DNA of 64,000 bases from NCBI RefSeq assembly GCF_015752155.1, contig NZ_JADOVI010000015.1, positions 1-64,000 of the forward strand, written 5' to 3'. The position numbers were made by a program, and so were the translations under genes. Below, in pieces: positions 28,429 to 37,353 of the stretch. The notes under the pieces were generated by a model, which saw only the letters and a program-made list of their open reading frames with translations, did no database searches and was not told the origin of the DNA. The DNA is from Cryobacterium sp. MP_M3. GTDB lineage: Bacteria; Actinomycetota; Actinomycetes; Actinomycetales; Microbacteriaceae. How positions within the stretch are numbered: position 1 is the first letter of the stretch; each line of letters starts with the position of its first letter.

Positions 28429-29418
28429 ATGTGGCTGCCGGGTGTGCTCGTCGCGGCCGCCGCCGCCGTCCTCGCCGGAATCATCCACGCGGTCCTACCC
28501 GGGTTCCCGCTGCTGACCGTCGCAGTCGTGCTCGGCATCGCGGCCGGCCAGCTGCCTGCCCTGCGCCCGGCCCTGGCCGGTGTACTGGCCCCGGGGCTCT
28601 CCGTCGCGGCCACCCGGATCATGCGGCTGGGCATCGTGCTGCTCGGGCTCAAACTCAGCCTGGTCGACATCCTCGGACTCGGCTGGCTGACGATCGCGAC
28701 CACCGTCGCGATCGTGCTGCTCACCTTCTTCGGCACCCTCTGGCTCGGCCGGAGGCTCGGCCTGCCGGGCAACCAGCCGCTCCTGATCGCGACCGGGTTC
28801 TCGATCTGCGGCGCCTCCGCGATCGGGGCGATGAGCGGCGTGGTCAAGGCGAAGGATGAGGAGACCGCCACCCCGATCGCCCTGGTCACCCTGTGCGGAA
28901 CCCTGGCCATCGCCGTGCTGCCGGTGCTGTGGCATCCGCTCGGCCTGACCGACCTGCAGTTCGGGCATTGGGTCGGTGCGGGCGTGCACGACGTGGGCCA
29001 GGTCGTCGCAACCGCCCAGGTGGCCGGCCCGGCCGCCCTCGCCGTGGCCGTCGTCGTGAAACTCACCCGGGTGCTCATGCTCGCTCCGATCGTGGCGACC
29101 GTGGCGGTGCGCGAGCGGCGCCGTGACGCGCGCGGCCCGGCGACGGATGCCCCGGACGCCCGGCCGCCGCTCCTGCCCTTGTTCGTGGCCGGCTTCCTCG
29201 CCGCGGTGCTGCTGCGCACGCTCGCGCCGCTCCCCGCCGGGCTGCTCGCCGGGGCGGACCTCCTGCAGACCTACCTGCTCGCGACCGCCCTCTTCGGCCT
29301 CGGTGCGGCGGTGGACCTCGGCACGATCCTCCGCACCGGCGGCCGCGCCCTCGCGGTCGGCCTGCTCTCCTGGACCCTGATCGCGGCCCTCGCCCTGGTC
29401 GCCGTGCACCTGGCCTGA
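28429..29418 (+). CDS. YeiH/UPF0324 family putative sulfate exporter
   Basis: The 329-residue polytopic protein belongs to the YeiH (PSE) family. It shows LGIVLLGLKLSL near residue 67, the conserved GFSICGASAIGAM near 123 and HWVGAGVHDVGQVVATA near 180, with about ten hydrophobic helices. The sulfate export role is inferred from family naming and is not proven generally. The ATG at 28429 has TAGGCT 7 nt upstream and no ribosome site, so it is probably leaderless. It is convergent with the sarcosine-oxidase-like gene. Confidence 0.9.
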   Translation: MWLPGVLVAAAAAVLAGIIHAVLPGFPLLTVAVVLGIAAGQLPALRPALAGVLAPGLSVAATRIMRLGIVLLGLKLSLVDILGLGWLTIATTVAIVLLTFFGTLWLGRRLGLPGNQPLLIATGFSICGASAIGAMSGVVKAKDEETATPIALVTLCGTLAIAVLPVLWHPLGLTDLQFGHWVGAGVHDVGQVVATAQVAGPAALAVAVVVKLTRVLMLAPIVATVAVRERRRDARGPATDAPDARPPLLPLFVAGFLAAVLLRTLAPLPAGLLAGADLLQTYLLATALFGLGAAVDLGTILRTGGRALAVGLLSWTLIAALALVAVHLA

Positions 29419-29459
29419 CCCCGGGCACTCTCGCGAGGCGCCAGCCGTGCGGAGCCGCG

Positions 29460-30635
29460 TCAGCGGCGCACGAGCCACCCTCCCGGGCCGGGGCCGGGCT
29501 CCCGGGAGAGAGCGAACAGGGGCGGGACTACGGCAGTGGCCGTGGCCAGGTCGGCGAGGATCCGGCCGACCGTCGGCGTGAATTTGAAACCGTGCCCGCT
29601 GAACCCCGCGCCGACGACGACCGGTCCGACCCGGTCGAGAACGAAGTCCTCGTCGACCGTGGTCGTGTAGGTGCAGCTGACCGGTTCGCAGGCGTCGGCG
29701 TCGGCGCCCGGGAGCCAGTCACGCACATAGCGCTGCAGGGCCGCGAGCTGCACCGGCTCCGGCCGGAAGCTGCGCGCGTCCGGGTCGGTGACCTCCCCAA
29801 CGCCGTGCCAGCCCGCCTTGACGCCCTGGCCCGGCGTGTACATGCCGTAGACCGGCGAATACCAGTAGCCGTAGCGGGCATCGGCCGGGTCGAAGGCGTG
29901 GTTGAAGCCGGGCCACCCGGTCTCGGCGGCGGTCGCGGCATCCGTCGACCGGTCACGCAGGGCGAAGTGCGCCGGCTGCTCCTGGGTGACCCGGAGCCGC
30001 GGCACCGGGAGCACTCCGCCCAGCAGCGAACTCGTCCAGGCGCCGACGGTCACGACGGCACGCCGTGCCTCGATCGCGCCGGCCTCGGTGGTCACCCGCA
30101 CCCGGTCGTCCCCGAGTACCTCGAGGCGCAGCACCCGGGTCTCATGCCGAATGTCGGCGCCGGCACCGGCCGCGGCGGCCTGCAGGGCGGTCACCGCGGC
30201 ATCCGCGTTCAGCCGGCCGGCGTCGGGGGTGTGCAGCACCCTGCCGTCGAAACGGATGCCCGGCCACCGCTCCGCCGCGGCCTCCGCCGAGAGGAACCCG
30301 GCTCCGAGCCCCGCACCGGTCAGCGCCTTGGCCACGGCGTCGAAGTCGCGGTTCGGCCCGTGATGGACGACACCGACCTGCTCCAGCAGCCGGGATCCGG
30401 TCGTGGCTTCCAGCTCGCGCCAGAGCGGCAGCGCCTCGGCCAGCATCGCCACGTAGGTCGGGTCGGAGTAGGCGGTGTTGAAGTTGCGGGAGGCGCCGTG
30501 GGACGCTCCGTTGATGTGCCCGGGCGTGAACCGTTCGAGCAGCGTCACCGGGCGGCCCCGCCTGGCCAGTTGCCACGCGGTCGCCGACCCCATCGCCCCG
30601 CCGCCGACGACAACCGTGTCCACTGTCTCCACCAT
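29460..30635 (-). CDS. Monomeric sarcosine oxidase / N-methyltryptophan oxidase family
   Basis: This flavoenzyme oxidises a secondary N-methyl amine, releasing formaldehyde and H2O2; sarcosine is the typical substrate. The 391 residues include the FAD dinucleotide fold VVVGGGAMGSATAWQLARRG near residue 10, the SHGASRNFNTAY motif, and CTYTTTVDEDFVLD near residue 320. The Cys there is placed like the covalent FAD-attachment Cys. GFSGHGFKFTPTVG follows near the end. The exact substrate is uncertain. It is divergent from the CoA-binding protein gene; CAGGAT lies 6 nt before its ATG. Confidence 0.9.
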   Translation of the reverse strand: MVETVDTVVVGGGAMGSATAWQLARRGRPVTLLERFTPGHINGASHGASRNFNTAYSDPTYVAMLAEALPLWRELEATTGSRLLEQVGVVHHGPNRDFDAVAKALTGAGLGAGFLSAEAAAERWPGIRFDGRVLHTPDAGRLNADAAVTALQAAAAGAGADIRHETRVLRLEVLGDDRVRVTTEAGAIEARRAVVTVGAWTSSLLGGVLPVPRLRVTQEQPAHFALRDRSTDAATAAETGWPGFNHAFDPADARYGYWYSPVYGMYTPGQGVKAGWHGVGEVTDPDARSFRPEPVQLAALQRYVRDWLPGADADACEPVSCTYTTTVDEDFVLDRVGPVVVGAGFSGHGFKFTPTVGRILADLATATAVVPPLFALSREPGPGPGGWLVRR

Positions 30636-30757
30636 TCCCTCATCCTGTCAGCCGCGCGGCCGGGATGGGAATGGGCGACCCGGGCTCGGGCGTTGCAGGT
30701 GATGACACGGCACATCGGCGAGCGCCGTCCGGTCCGGCCGGCACGAGGAGGAACACC

Positions 30758-31378
30758 ATGACCCAGAGCCCAGTCCCAGCCCGGGACAGCGCGGTCCCAG
30801 CCCAGAGCACGGACCCAGCCCGGAGCACGCCGGCAGGGAACGCACGCGCGAGCACCCCCGTGGACACGCGGGACGCCGCCAATTGCGGCCTGCCGGCCGA
30901 CTCGCCCCTCGCGAAGCTGCTCGCGGACCAGCGCACCTGGCCCGAACCCGGCGACGACACCGTGCGCCGAATCCTGCGGGGCGCATCCTCGATCGCGATC
31001 GTCGGGGCGTCCCCGCGGCCCGACCGGCCGAGCCACGGGGTCGGCGCGTACCTGCAGGGCACCGGCGCCTACCGGGTCTATTTCGTCAACCCGCGGGCCG
31101 ACGTCATCCTCGGCGAGAAGGCCTACCCCGACCTGGCGTCGCTGCCGGAGGTCCCCGACATCGTCGACGTCTTCCGGCGCGCCGACGACGTCCCGCCGGT
31201 CGTCGACGAGGCCATCGCGGTCGGCGCGTCCACCGTCTGGCTGCAGCTGGGCGTCTGGAACGAGGCCGCCGCCGAAACCGCCGAGGCCGCGGGCCTCACC
31301 GTCGTGATGGACCGCTGCATCAAGATCGAGCATGCCCGGCTCCTCGGCGACACGCGAGAGGCGCCCGAAGCCGGTTGA
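30758..31378 (+). CDS. CoA-binding domain protein (YccU-like)
   Basis: The C-terminal 140 residues form a Rossmann-like CoA_binding_2 domain: IAIVGASPRPDRPSHGVG near residue 85, VYFVNPRADVILGEKAYP, then VDVFRRADDVPPVV and a VVMDRCIKIEH end. Such proteins bind CoA or acyl-CoA but have no assigned reaction. The first 45 residues are Ala/Pro/Ser-rich low complexity encoded by short DNA repeats. The ATG at 30758 has GAGGAGG 6-9 nt upstream, which decides the start over an earlier in-frame ATG. It lies 63 nt before sdaA on the same strand. Confidence 0.88.
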   Translation: MTQSPVPARDSAVPAQSTDPARSTPAGNARASTPVDTRDAANCGLPADSPLAKLLADQRTWPEPGDDTVRRILRGASSIAIVGASPRPDRPSHGVGAYLQGTGAYRVYFVNPRADVILGEKAYPDLASLPEVPDIVDVFRRADDVPPVVDEAIAVGASTVWLQLGVWNEAAAETAEAAGLTVVMDRCIKIEHARLLGDTREAPEAG

Positions 31379-31429
31379 CGCCCGGCGCCGTTCCCGCCAC
31401 CGCTTCCCGCCGAAGCCCGACCCGCGCCG

Positions 31430-31435
31430 TACGAT
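31430..31435 (+). promoter_or_regulatory. Putative -10 of leaderless sdaA promoter
   Basis: TACGAT is followed by 6 nt and the ATG of sdaA. The hexamer and spacing are the same as at the mannosyltransferase gene (25383). Confidence 0.5.
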
Positions 31436-31441
31436 GGTCGG

Positions 31442-32818
31442 ATGACAGCGTACGTCTCGGCTCTCGACCTCTTCTCCATCGGGATCGGTCCATCCAGCTC
31501 CCACACGGTCGGCCCGATGCGGGCCGCGCTCACCTTCGCCACCCACCTGACCGAGACCGGCGGGCTGGGCGACGTCGCCCGGATCAGCTGCTCGCTCTAC
31601 GGGTCGCTCGGCTCCACCGGCCTCGGCCACGGCACGCCCGACGCGATCCTGGCCGGCCTCGCGGGGCTCGAGCCGGAAAGCTGCGACCCCGAGGCGGTCC
31701 GCCACGCCTGGTCGGGCCTCGCCGAGGGTGCCACGCTCCTCCTCGCCGGCAGCCACCCCATCCCGGTCCGGCGCGACGACATCAGCTTCGAACCGCGCAC
31801 CCGGCTGCCCGGCCACCCGAACGCGCTCACCCTGCGGGCGTGGGGCGAGACGGATGCCGCGCCCCTCTTCGAGGAGACCTGGTATTCGATCGGCGGCGGC
31901 TTCATCCGTCGCGACGGCGACCAGCCGCAGGTGCGCACGCTCGCCACCGCCCCCATGCCGTACGCGTCCAGCGGCGAGCTCCTGGCGCTCTGCGACCTGC
32001 ACGACGTCTCCATCTGCGAGGTCGCCCGCGCCAACGAGGAGGCCATCCACGGCCCCGATCGCCTCAACGCGGGCCTCGACGCGATCTGGGACGCCATGCA
32101 CGTGTGCGTGGAGGCCGGACTGGTCGCCACCGGCATCCTGCCCGGCGGTCTCAAGGTCAAACGGCGGGCCGCGGCCGTTCGCATGCAGCTGGAGGAATAC
32201 GAGAGCCAGCCGGTGCGTGAACGCGACACGTCGACGGAGTGGCTGCACGCCTTCGCCCTGGCCGTGAACGAGGAGAACGCCTCCGGCGGGCGGGTCGTGA
32301 CGGCCCCGACCAACGGCGCCGCCGGCATCATCCCCGCGGTCGGGCACTACTACCTCCGGTTCGTGCCGGGGGCGAACGCCGCCGGCATCCGTCGCTACCT
32401 GCTCACCGCGGTCGCGATCGGCTCCCTCGTCAAGGCGAACGCCTCCATCTCGGGGGCGGAGGGCGGCTGCCAGGCCGAGGTCGGCTCCGCGTGCGCCATG
32501 GCCGCCGGCGCCCTCTGCGCCGTGCTCGGCGGCACCCCCCGCCAGGTCGAGAACGCGGCCGAGATCGCCATGGAACACCACCTGGGGCTCACCTGCGACC
32601 CGGTCGGCGGGCTCGTGCAGGTGCCCTGCATCGAGCGGAACGCGATCGCTTCGTCGACCGCCGTCTCCGCGGCCCGGCTCGCCCTGCACGGCGACGGCAC
32701 CCACCTCGTCTCCCTCGACACCGTGATCGAGACCATGCGCCAGACCGGCCTGGACATGATGACCAAGTACAAGGAGACCAGCGAGGGCGGCCTCGCCGTC
32801 AACGTGATCGAATGCTGA
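31442..32818 (+). CDS. sdaA: L-serine ammonia-lyase, single-chain [4Fe-4S]
   Basis: SdaA deaminates L-serine to pyruvate and ammonia with an oxygen-sensitive iron-sulfur cluster. The 458-residue chain joins the beta and alpha parts. It has SIGIGPSSSHTVGPM near residue 12 and the cluster cysteines C343 (GGCQAEVG), C385 (LTCDPVGG) and C396 (VPCIERNA), matching the positions known in Legionella SdaA. TACGAT lies 6 nt before the ATG, predicting a leaderless mRNA. With the nearby sarcosine-oxidase-like enzyme it could join sarcosine, glycine, serine and pyruvate, but this link is only inferred. Confidence 0.97.
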   Translation: MTAYVSALDLFSIGIGPSSSHTVGPMRAALTFATHLTETGGLGDVARISCSLYGSLGSTGLGHGTPDAILAGLAGLEPESCDPEAVRHAWSGLAEGATLLLAGSHPIPVRRDDISFEPRTRLPGHPNALTLRAWGETDAAPLFEETWYSIGGGFIRRDGDQPQVRTLATAPMPYASSGELLALCDLHDVSICEVARANEEAIHGPDRLNAGLDAIWDAMHVCVEAGLVATGILPGGLKVKRRAAAVRMQLEEYESQPVRERDTSTEWLHAFALAVNEENASGGRVVTAPTNGAAGIIPAVGHYYLRFVPGANAAGIRRYLLTAVAIGSLVKANASISGAEGGCQAEVGSACAMAAGALCAVLGGTPRQVENAAEIAMEHHLGLTCDPVGGLVQVPCIERNAIASSTAVSAARLALHGDGTHLVSLDTVIETMRQTGLDMMTKYKETSEGGLAVNVIEC

Positions 32819-32937
32819 GCGACTGAGAGCAGCCTTCAGCAGCCCGCCTCGGCGGCCGAGTCAGCCGCTGCCGACCCGGACGGCCTAAACTGGCCGGACG
32901 CCGGCTGGGACGCCGGCCTCTTTCCGGGGGGATGAAC

Positions 32938-33519
32938 ATGGGCACCATCACGCTGTTGCAGGGCAGGCACAACAGGAACGACAGGCACGACCACGACGGC
33001 CGCGTCCGGCCGGGCCGGTCGCAGCCCAGGCCGGGCACCGCGGCCCAACGGCTCGGCCGGGTTGCGCTGGCCGGCCTCGCCGTCGCGGTTCTCCTCCCGG
33101 CCCTCGCCGGGTGCTCCACTCCCCCTGCGCCCGTCGTCACCGCCACGGTGCTCGTCACGCCGACGCCGACCCCGACACCCACTCCCACGCCGACGCCCAC
33201 GGTTCCGGAGGTGATCATCCCCAACCCGCCGGCACCGGAGACGACCCCGAACGCCGAGGCCGGGCCGGCCGTGCCGCTCCCGGACGGGCCGGCGGTCGAC
33301 CAGGGTGCCACGGCGGGCGCGCGCGGCGCCCCGGCCACGGATGCCGCGGGCAACCTGAGCACGTACACGGTCGTCGAGGGCGACGACTTCTTCGCCATCG
33401 CCCAGCGCTTCGACCTGCCGGTGCAGCAGCTGCTGCGGATGAACCCGTCAGTCTCAGGCCTGGGCGAGAACATCTACATCAGGAACATCATCAATCTCGA
33501 CTGGACCGCCAAGCGCTGA
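32938..33519 (+). CDS. LysM-domain lipoprotein with Thr-Pro linker
   Basis: The N-terminus carries a basic region, one hydrophobic segment and a lipobox LAGC near residue 59, so the protein is probably a membrane-anchored lipoprotein. Its signal is unusually long, with about 40 residues before the hydrophobic core. A (TP)n linker of about 16 residues follows, then a Pro/Ala-rich stretch. A C-terminal LysM-type motif (YTVVEGDDFFAIAQRFDL, near 145) should bind peptidoglycan. I chose the ATG at 32938 because GGGGGG lies 6 nt upstream; the ATG at 32932 is the alternative. No catalytic domain is visible. Confidence 0.82.
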   Translation: MGTITLLQGRHNRNDRHDHDGRVRPGRSQPRPGTAAQRLGRVALAGLAVAVLLPALAGCSTPPAPVVTATVLVTPTPTPTPTPTPTPTVPEVIIPNPPAPETTPNAEAGPAVPLPDGPAVDQGATAGARGAPATDAAGNLSTYTVVEGDDFFAIAQRFDLPVQQLLRMNPSVSGLGENIYIRNIINLDWTAKR

Positions 33520-33556
33520 CGCCCGGGCGGGGCGCCCGCGTCCCGCACGTGAGCAC

Positions 33557-34606
33557 CTAGTGCGTGAGCAGGTTGATCCGCTCGATGATGCTGATCACCC
33601 TGAGCGATTCCTCGGGGTCCACCGGCAGCGGCGCTCCCCGGAGCAGGGCATCCGCCAGCCCGGTGTAGAACGACACGTAACTGCCCCGCTCGGCGGGCAC
33701 CGGGGCGAGGGCGCCGTCGATCCCGAGCACTCCCCAGGTCGACTCGTCGTCGACGCCGAAGCCGGGATCGGTCGGCCGCGCGCCGGCCTTGAGCGCCTCC
33801 TCCTGGCCGTCGAGGCCCCACTTGGTGTAGCCGGATTCCGAGCCGAGCACGTGGAACCGCGGGCCGGCCTGCGCCGCGATCCCGTTCATCCAGAGGTGGG
33901 AACGCACCCCTGAGCCGTGGTGCAGGGCTACGAAGGTGTCGTCGTCCGCGGTTCCGCCCGGGCGCCGGGTGAGGGTTTCGGCGTAGATGTCGTCGACCGG
34001 GCCGAACAGCACCAGGGCCTGGTCGATCAGGTGCGCGCCGAGGTCGAACAATACGCCGCCACCCTCCTTGATCGTCGCCTCTGCCTTCCAGGATTTCGAC
34101 TGTTCGGGCTTCCACCATTCGAACCGGGACTCGAACCGGCGCACCGTGCCGAGCTTCCCGGCGGCGAGCAGGGACTTCAGGGTGAGGAAGTCCCCATCCC
34201 AGCGCCGGTTCTGGAACACGGTCAGCGGGAGGCCCAGCCGGTTGGCCTTCTCGATCAGCGCCCGGCCGTCCCTGCTCGTCACCGCGAAGGGCTTGTCGAC
34301 CACGACGGCCAGCCCGGCGTCGAGGGCCGCGTGCGCGAGCGACACATGGGTCGCCGACGGCGAACCGATCACGACCAGGTCGAGGTTCGATGCCTCCGCG
34401 AAGAGGTCGTCGGGGCCGTCCACCAGCCGGGTCCGGGGATAGCGCTCCCCGGCCAGTTCGCGCCGGGCCGGGTCCTTCGTCACGATCAGGTCGAGGGAGA
34501 ACTCGGGGTTCGCCTCGATGAACGGGCTGTGGAAGAGCCGGCCGGAAGTGCCGAAACCGATCAGGCCGGTGCGGATCGGGGCGTCAGAAACGTGGGTCGT
34601 TGACAT
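33557..34606 (-). CDS. Gfo/Idh/MocA family NAD(P)-dependent oxidoreductase
   Basis: This 349-residue two-domain protein has an N-terminal Rossmann fold (GLIGFGTSGRLFHSPF near residue 15, then VVIGSPSATHVSLA) and VVVDKPFAVT near 105, the family EKP motif with Asp for Glu. The C-terminal alpha/beta domain includes GGGVLFDLGAHLIDQAL near 185. The substrate is probably a sugar, polyol or inositol derivative but cannot be named. TACGGT stands 6 nt before the ATG. The upstream neighbour is the large helicase; no pathway partner is adjacent. Confidence 0.9.
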   Translation of the reverse strand: MSTTHVSDAPIRTGLIGFGTSGRLFHSPFIEANPEFSLDLIVTKDPARRELAGERYPRTRLVDGPDDLFAEASNLDLVVIGSPSATHVSLAHAALDAGLAVVVDKPFAVTSRDGRALIEKANRLGLPLTVFQNRRWDGDFLTLKSLLAAGKLGTVRRFESRFEWWKPEQSKSWKAEATIKEGGGVLFDLGAHLIDQALVLFGPVDDIYAETLTRRPGGTADDDTFVALHHGSGVRSHLWMNGIAAQAGPRFHVLGSESGYTKWGLDGQEEALKAGARPTDPGFGVDDESTWGVLGIDGALAPVPAERGSYVSFYTGLADALLRGAPLPVDPEESLRVISIIERINLLTH

Positions 34607-34612
34607 GCCCCC

Positions 34613-34618
34613 ACCGTA
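34613..34618 (-). promoter_or_regulatory. Putative -10 of leaderless Gfo/Idh promoter
   Basis: TACGGT on the minus strand is separated from the ATG at 34606 by 6 nt. It lies in the 42-nt gap after the helicase stop, so the oxidoreductase probably has its own transcript. Confidence 0.42.
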
Positions 34619-34648
34619 CTCCGGTGCTACCGGATGCCGGAGGGCGTC

Positions 34649-37162
34649 CTAGAGCCGGTTGACCCCGGTGACCCGAAGCACGGCCGCGCCGAGTTCGTCG
34701 GAGGCGGCCAGGTCGATCGTGGCGCTGATGCCCCAGTCGTGGTCGCCGGCCGGGTCGTCGAAGATCTGCCGGGCGGTCCATTCGGTGGCGCCCTCGTCGA
34801 GGATCAGCAGGCCCGCCCCGCGCGCATTCGCCCCGGCGAGCAGCTCGTCGTGCTCGGCGAAGTAGCCGTCCATGGCGTCGGCCCAGGCATCCGCGGTGAA
34901 CCCGTGTTCGCGGTCGAGTTCGCCGAGCTCGTCGTAGTGCTCGAGCGCCGCCAGCTGCACCCTGCGGAAGAGCTCATTGCGCACCAGGATCCGGAAGGCC
35001 CGGGTGTTCGTCGTCAGGCGGCGCGGGGCCGGCGGCAGCACCGAATGGGCCCCGGCCTCGTGCACGGCGAGGTCGGGGTGGATGAGTTCCTCCCACTCGT
35101 CGAGCAGGCTCGAGTCGACCTGGCGAACGAGCTCGCCGAGCCATTCGATCAGGTCGAGCAGGTCCTCGGTCTTCGCCTCGTCCGGGATGGTCTGCCGGGC
35201 GGCCCGGTAGGCGTCCGACAGGTAGCGCAGCACGACGCCCTCGCTGCGGGCGAGCTTGTAGAAGGCGATGAACTCGCCGAACGACATCGCCCGCTCGTAC
35301 ATGTCGCGCACGACCGTCTTCGGGCGCAGGGCGAAGTCCGCGATCCACGGCTGCGATTCCTTGTAGGTGTCGAACGTGTAGGTGAGCAGTTCCTCGAGCG
35401 GCTTGGGCCAGGTGATCTCCTCGAGCAGCGCCATCCGCTCGTCGTATTCGATCCCCTCCCGCTTCATCGCGTTCACGGCTTCACCGCGCGCGGCGAACTG
35501 CTGGCCCATCAGCACCGGGCGCGGGTCGTCGAGGGTCGCCTCGACGATCGAGATCATGTCCAGCGCATAGCCGGGGTCTTCCACGTCGAGCAGGTCGAAC
35601 GCGGCGAGCGCGAACGGGGACAACGGCTGGTTGAGCGCGAAGTTCGGCTGCAGGTCGACGGTGAGGCGGATGTCCGTGCGCCCGGTCCGCGGGTCGACGT
35701 TCTGCTCCACGATTCCCGCCGCGCGCAGCGTCTTGTAGATCCCCAGCGCCCGCCGGGCGTGCGCGAGCTGGCGCTTCCACGGCTCGTGGTTGTCGAAGAC
35801 CAGAGAGTGGACATGGGCGTACGCGTCGCCGCCGCGCCCGATCACGTTGATCAGCATCGCCGCGGTCATCTGCATGCTCGACTGCATGGTCTCCGGCTCG
35901 GCCGCGACGAGGCGATGGAACGACGGCTCGCCCCAGGAGACGAAGCCCTCCGGCGCCTTCTTGCGGATGATCTTGCGCTTCTTCTTCGGGTCGTCGCCGG
36001 CCTTCAGGGTCGCCTTGAGGTTGTCGGTCTCGTGGTCGGGCGCCTGCACGGCCACCGTGCCGGCGGTGTCGTAGCCGGCCCGGCCGGCCCGCCCGGCGAT
36101 CTGGTGGAATTCGCGGGCATTCAGCTGGCGCATCTTGACGCCGTCGTACTTGGTGAGCGCGGTGAACAGCACCGTGCGGATCGGCACGTTGATGCCGACG
36201 CCGAGCGTGTCGGTGCCGCAGATCACCCGGAGCAGGCCGCGCTGGGCGAGCTGTTCGACGAGCCGGCGGTACTTGGGCAGCATCCCGGCATGGTGCACGC
36301 CGATGCCCATCCGGATCAGCCGGGACAGGGTCTTGCCGAAGCTGGTGGTGAAGCGGAACTCACCGATCAGCTCGGCGATCGCCTCCTTCTGCTCCTTGGT
36401 GGCCACCTTCACGCTGCTCAGCGCCTGCGCGCGTTCCAGGGCGGCCGCCTGCGCGAAGTGGACGATGTAGACCGGAGCCTGCCCGGTCTTGAGCAGGTCT
36501 TCCACGGTCTCGTGCACGGGCGTGGTCTCGTAGAAGTAGTGCAGCGGCACGGGCCGCTCCACACCGGTGACGACCGCGGTGGGCCGACCGGTGCGCCGGG
36601 AGAGGTCGGCGGCGATGAACGCGACGTCGCCCAGGGTGGCCGACATCAGGATGAACTGCACCCGCGGCAGCAGCAGGAGGGGCACCTGCCAGGCCCAGCC
36701 GCGGTCGGGGTCGCCGTAGAAATGGAATTCGTCCATGACGACCTGGTCCACCTGGGTGTCCTCGCCGCTGCGCAGCGCGAGGTTCGCGAGGATCTCCGCC
36801 GTGCAGCAGATGATCGGGGCGTCGGAGTTCACCGAGGAGTCGCCGGTCATCATGCCCACGTTCTCGGCGCCGAAGATCTCGACGAGGGCGAAGAACTTCT
36901 CACTGACGAGCGCCTTGATCGGGGCGGTGTAGAAGGTGCGCTTGCCCGCGGACAGGGCGGCGAAGTGCGCGCCGACGGCGACCAGCGACTTGCCGGTGCC
37001 GGTGGGGGTGCTCAGGATGAGGTTCGCCCCCGACACGATCTCGATCACGGCCTCTTCCTGGGCCTGGTAGAGCGTCAGGCCCTGCTCCCCTGCCCAGAGT
37101 TCGAACGCCTCGAACAGGATGTCCGGGTCGGTGACGTGCGGGAGCGCGGTGAGAGTAGCCAT
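34649..37162 (-). CDS. DEAD/DEAH-box helicase of the DUF3516 type
   Basis: This 837-residue superfamily II helicase is an actinobacterial Ski2-like protein, probably acting on RNA. The motor has Walker A TPTGTGKS (residues 52-59), a DEFH box near residue 142, motif III SATLGD and motif VI HQIAGRAGRAGYD near 350. The long helical C-terminal part from about residue 420 corresponds to DUF3516. The ATG at 37162 has GAAGGA close upstream; an earlier in-frame start would overlap the divergent promoter. Its substrate is not known to me. Confidence 0.9.
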   Translation of the reverse strand: MATLTALPHVTDPDILFEAFELWAGEQGLTLYQAQEEAVIEIVSGANLILSTPTGTGKSLVAVGAHFAALSAGKRTFYTAPIKALVSEKFFALVEIFGAENVGMMTGDSSVNSDAPIICCTAEILANLALRSGEDTQVDQVVMDEFHFYGDPDRGWAWQVPLLLLPRVQFILMSATLGDVAFIAADLSRRTGRPTAVVTGVERPVPLHYFYETTPVHETVEDLLKTGQAPVYIVHFAQAAALERAQALSSVKVATKEQKEAIAELIGEFRFTTSFGKTLSRLIRMGIGVHHAGMLPKYRRLVEQLAQRGLLRVICGTDTLGVGINVPIRTVLFTALTKYDGVKMRQLNAREFHQIAGRAGRAGYDTAGTVAVQAPDHETDNLKATLKAGDDPKKKRKIIRKKAPEGFVSWGEPSFHRLVAAEPETMQSSMQMTAAMLINVIGRGGDAYAHVHSLVFDNHEPWKRQLAHARRALGIYKTLRAAGIVEQNVDPRTGRTDIRLTVDLQPNFALNQPLSPFALAAFDLLDVEDPGYALDMISIVEATLDDPRPVLMGQQFAARGEAVNAMKREGIEYDERMALLEEITWPKPLEELLTYTFDTYKESQPWIADFALRPKTVVRDMYERAMSFGEFIAFYKLARSEGVVLRYLSDAYRAARQTIPDEAKTEDLLDLIEWLGELVRQVDSSLLDEWEELIHPDLAVHEAGAHSVLPPAPRRLTTNTRAFRILVRNELFRRVQLAALEHYDELGELDREHGFTADAWADAMDGYFAEHDELLAGANARGAGLLILDEGATEWTARQIFDDPAGDHDWGISATIDLAASDELGAAVLRVTGVNRL

Positions 37163-37341
37163 GATCCTTCGATCCTGCCCTATTCCACTGGGCGTCCGCT
37201 CCGGCCTGAGCCGCGGCAGGCCCGGCGCCGGCCCGGCCTGCGCGCGGGGAGACATCCGCTGCGCTGCCGATCGCGGCCGGCCGGCCGAAAGCCGCAGCGA
37301 ATCGTAAGGACTTCCCCGGCGCGCCCCGGCACCCTCGAACC

Positions 37342-37347
37342 TATGCT
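37342..37347 (+). promoter_or_regulatory. Putative -10 of leaderless molybdoenzyme promoter
   Basis: TATGCT is followed by 6 nt and the ATG at 37354. It is a close match to the -10 consensus. Confidence 0.48.
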
Positions 37348-37353
37348 GAACGG

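Noticed and set aside
33150..33200. Noncoding dinucleotide-like repeat near ACGCCGACCCCG
   Set aside because: It is in frame within the LysM lipoprotein and encodes its Thr-Pro linker.
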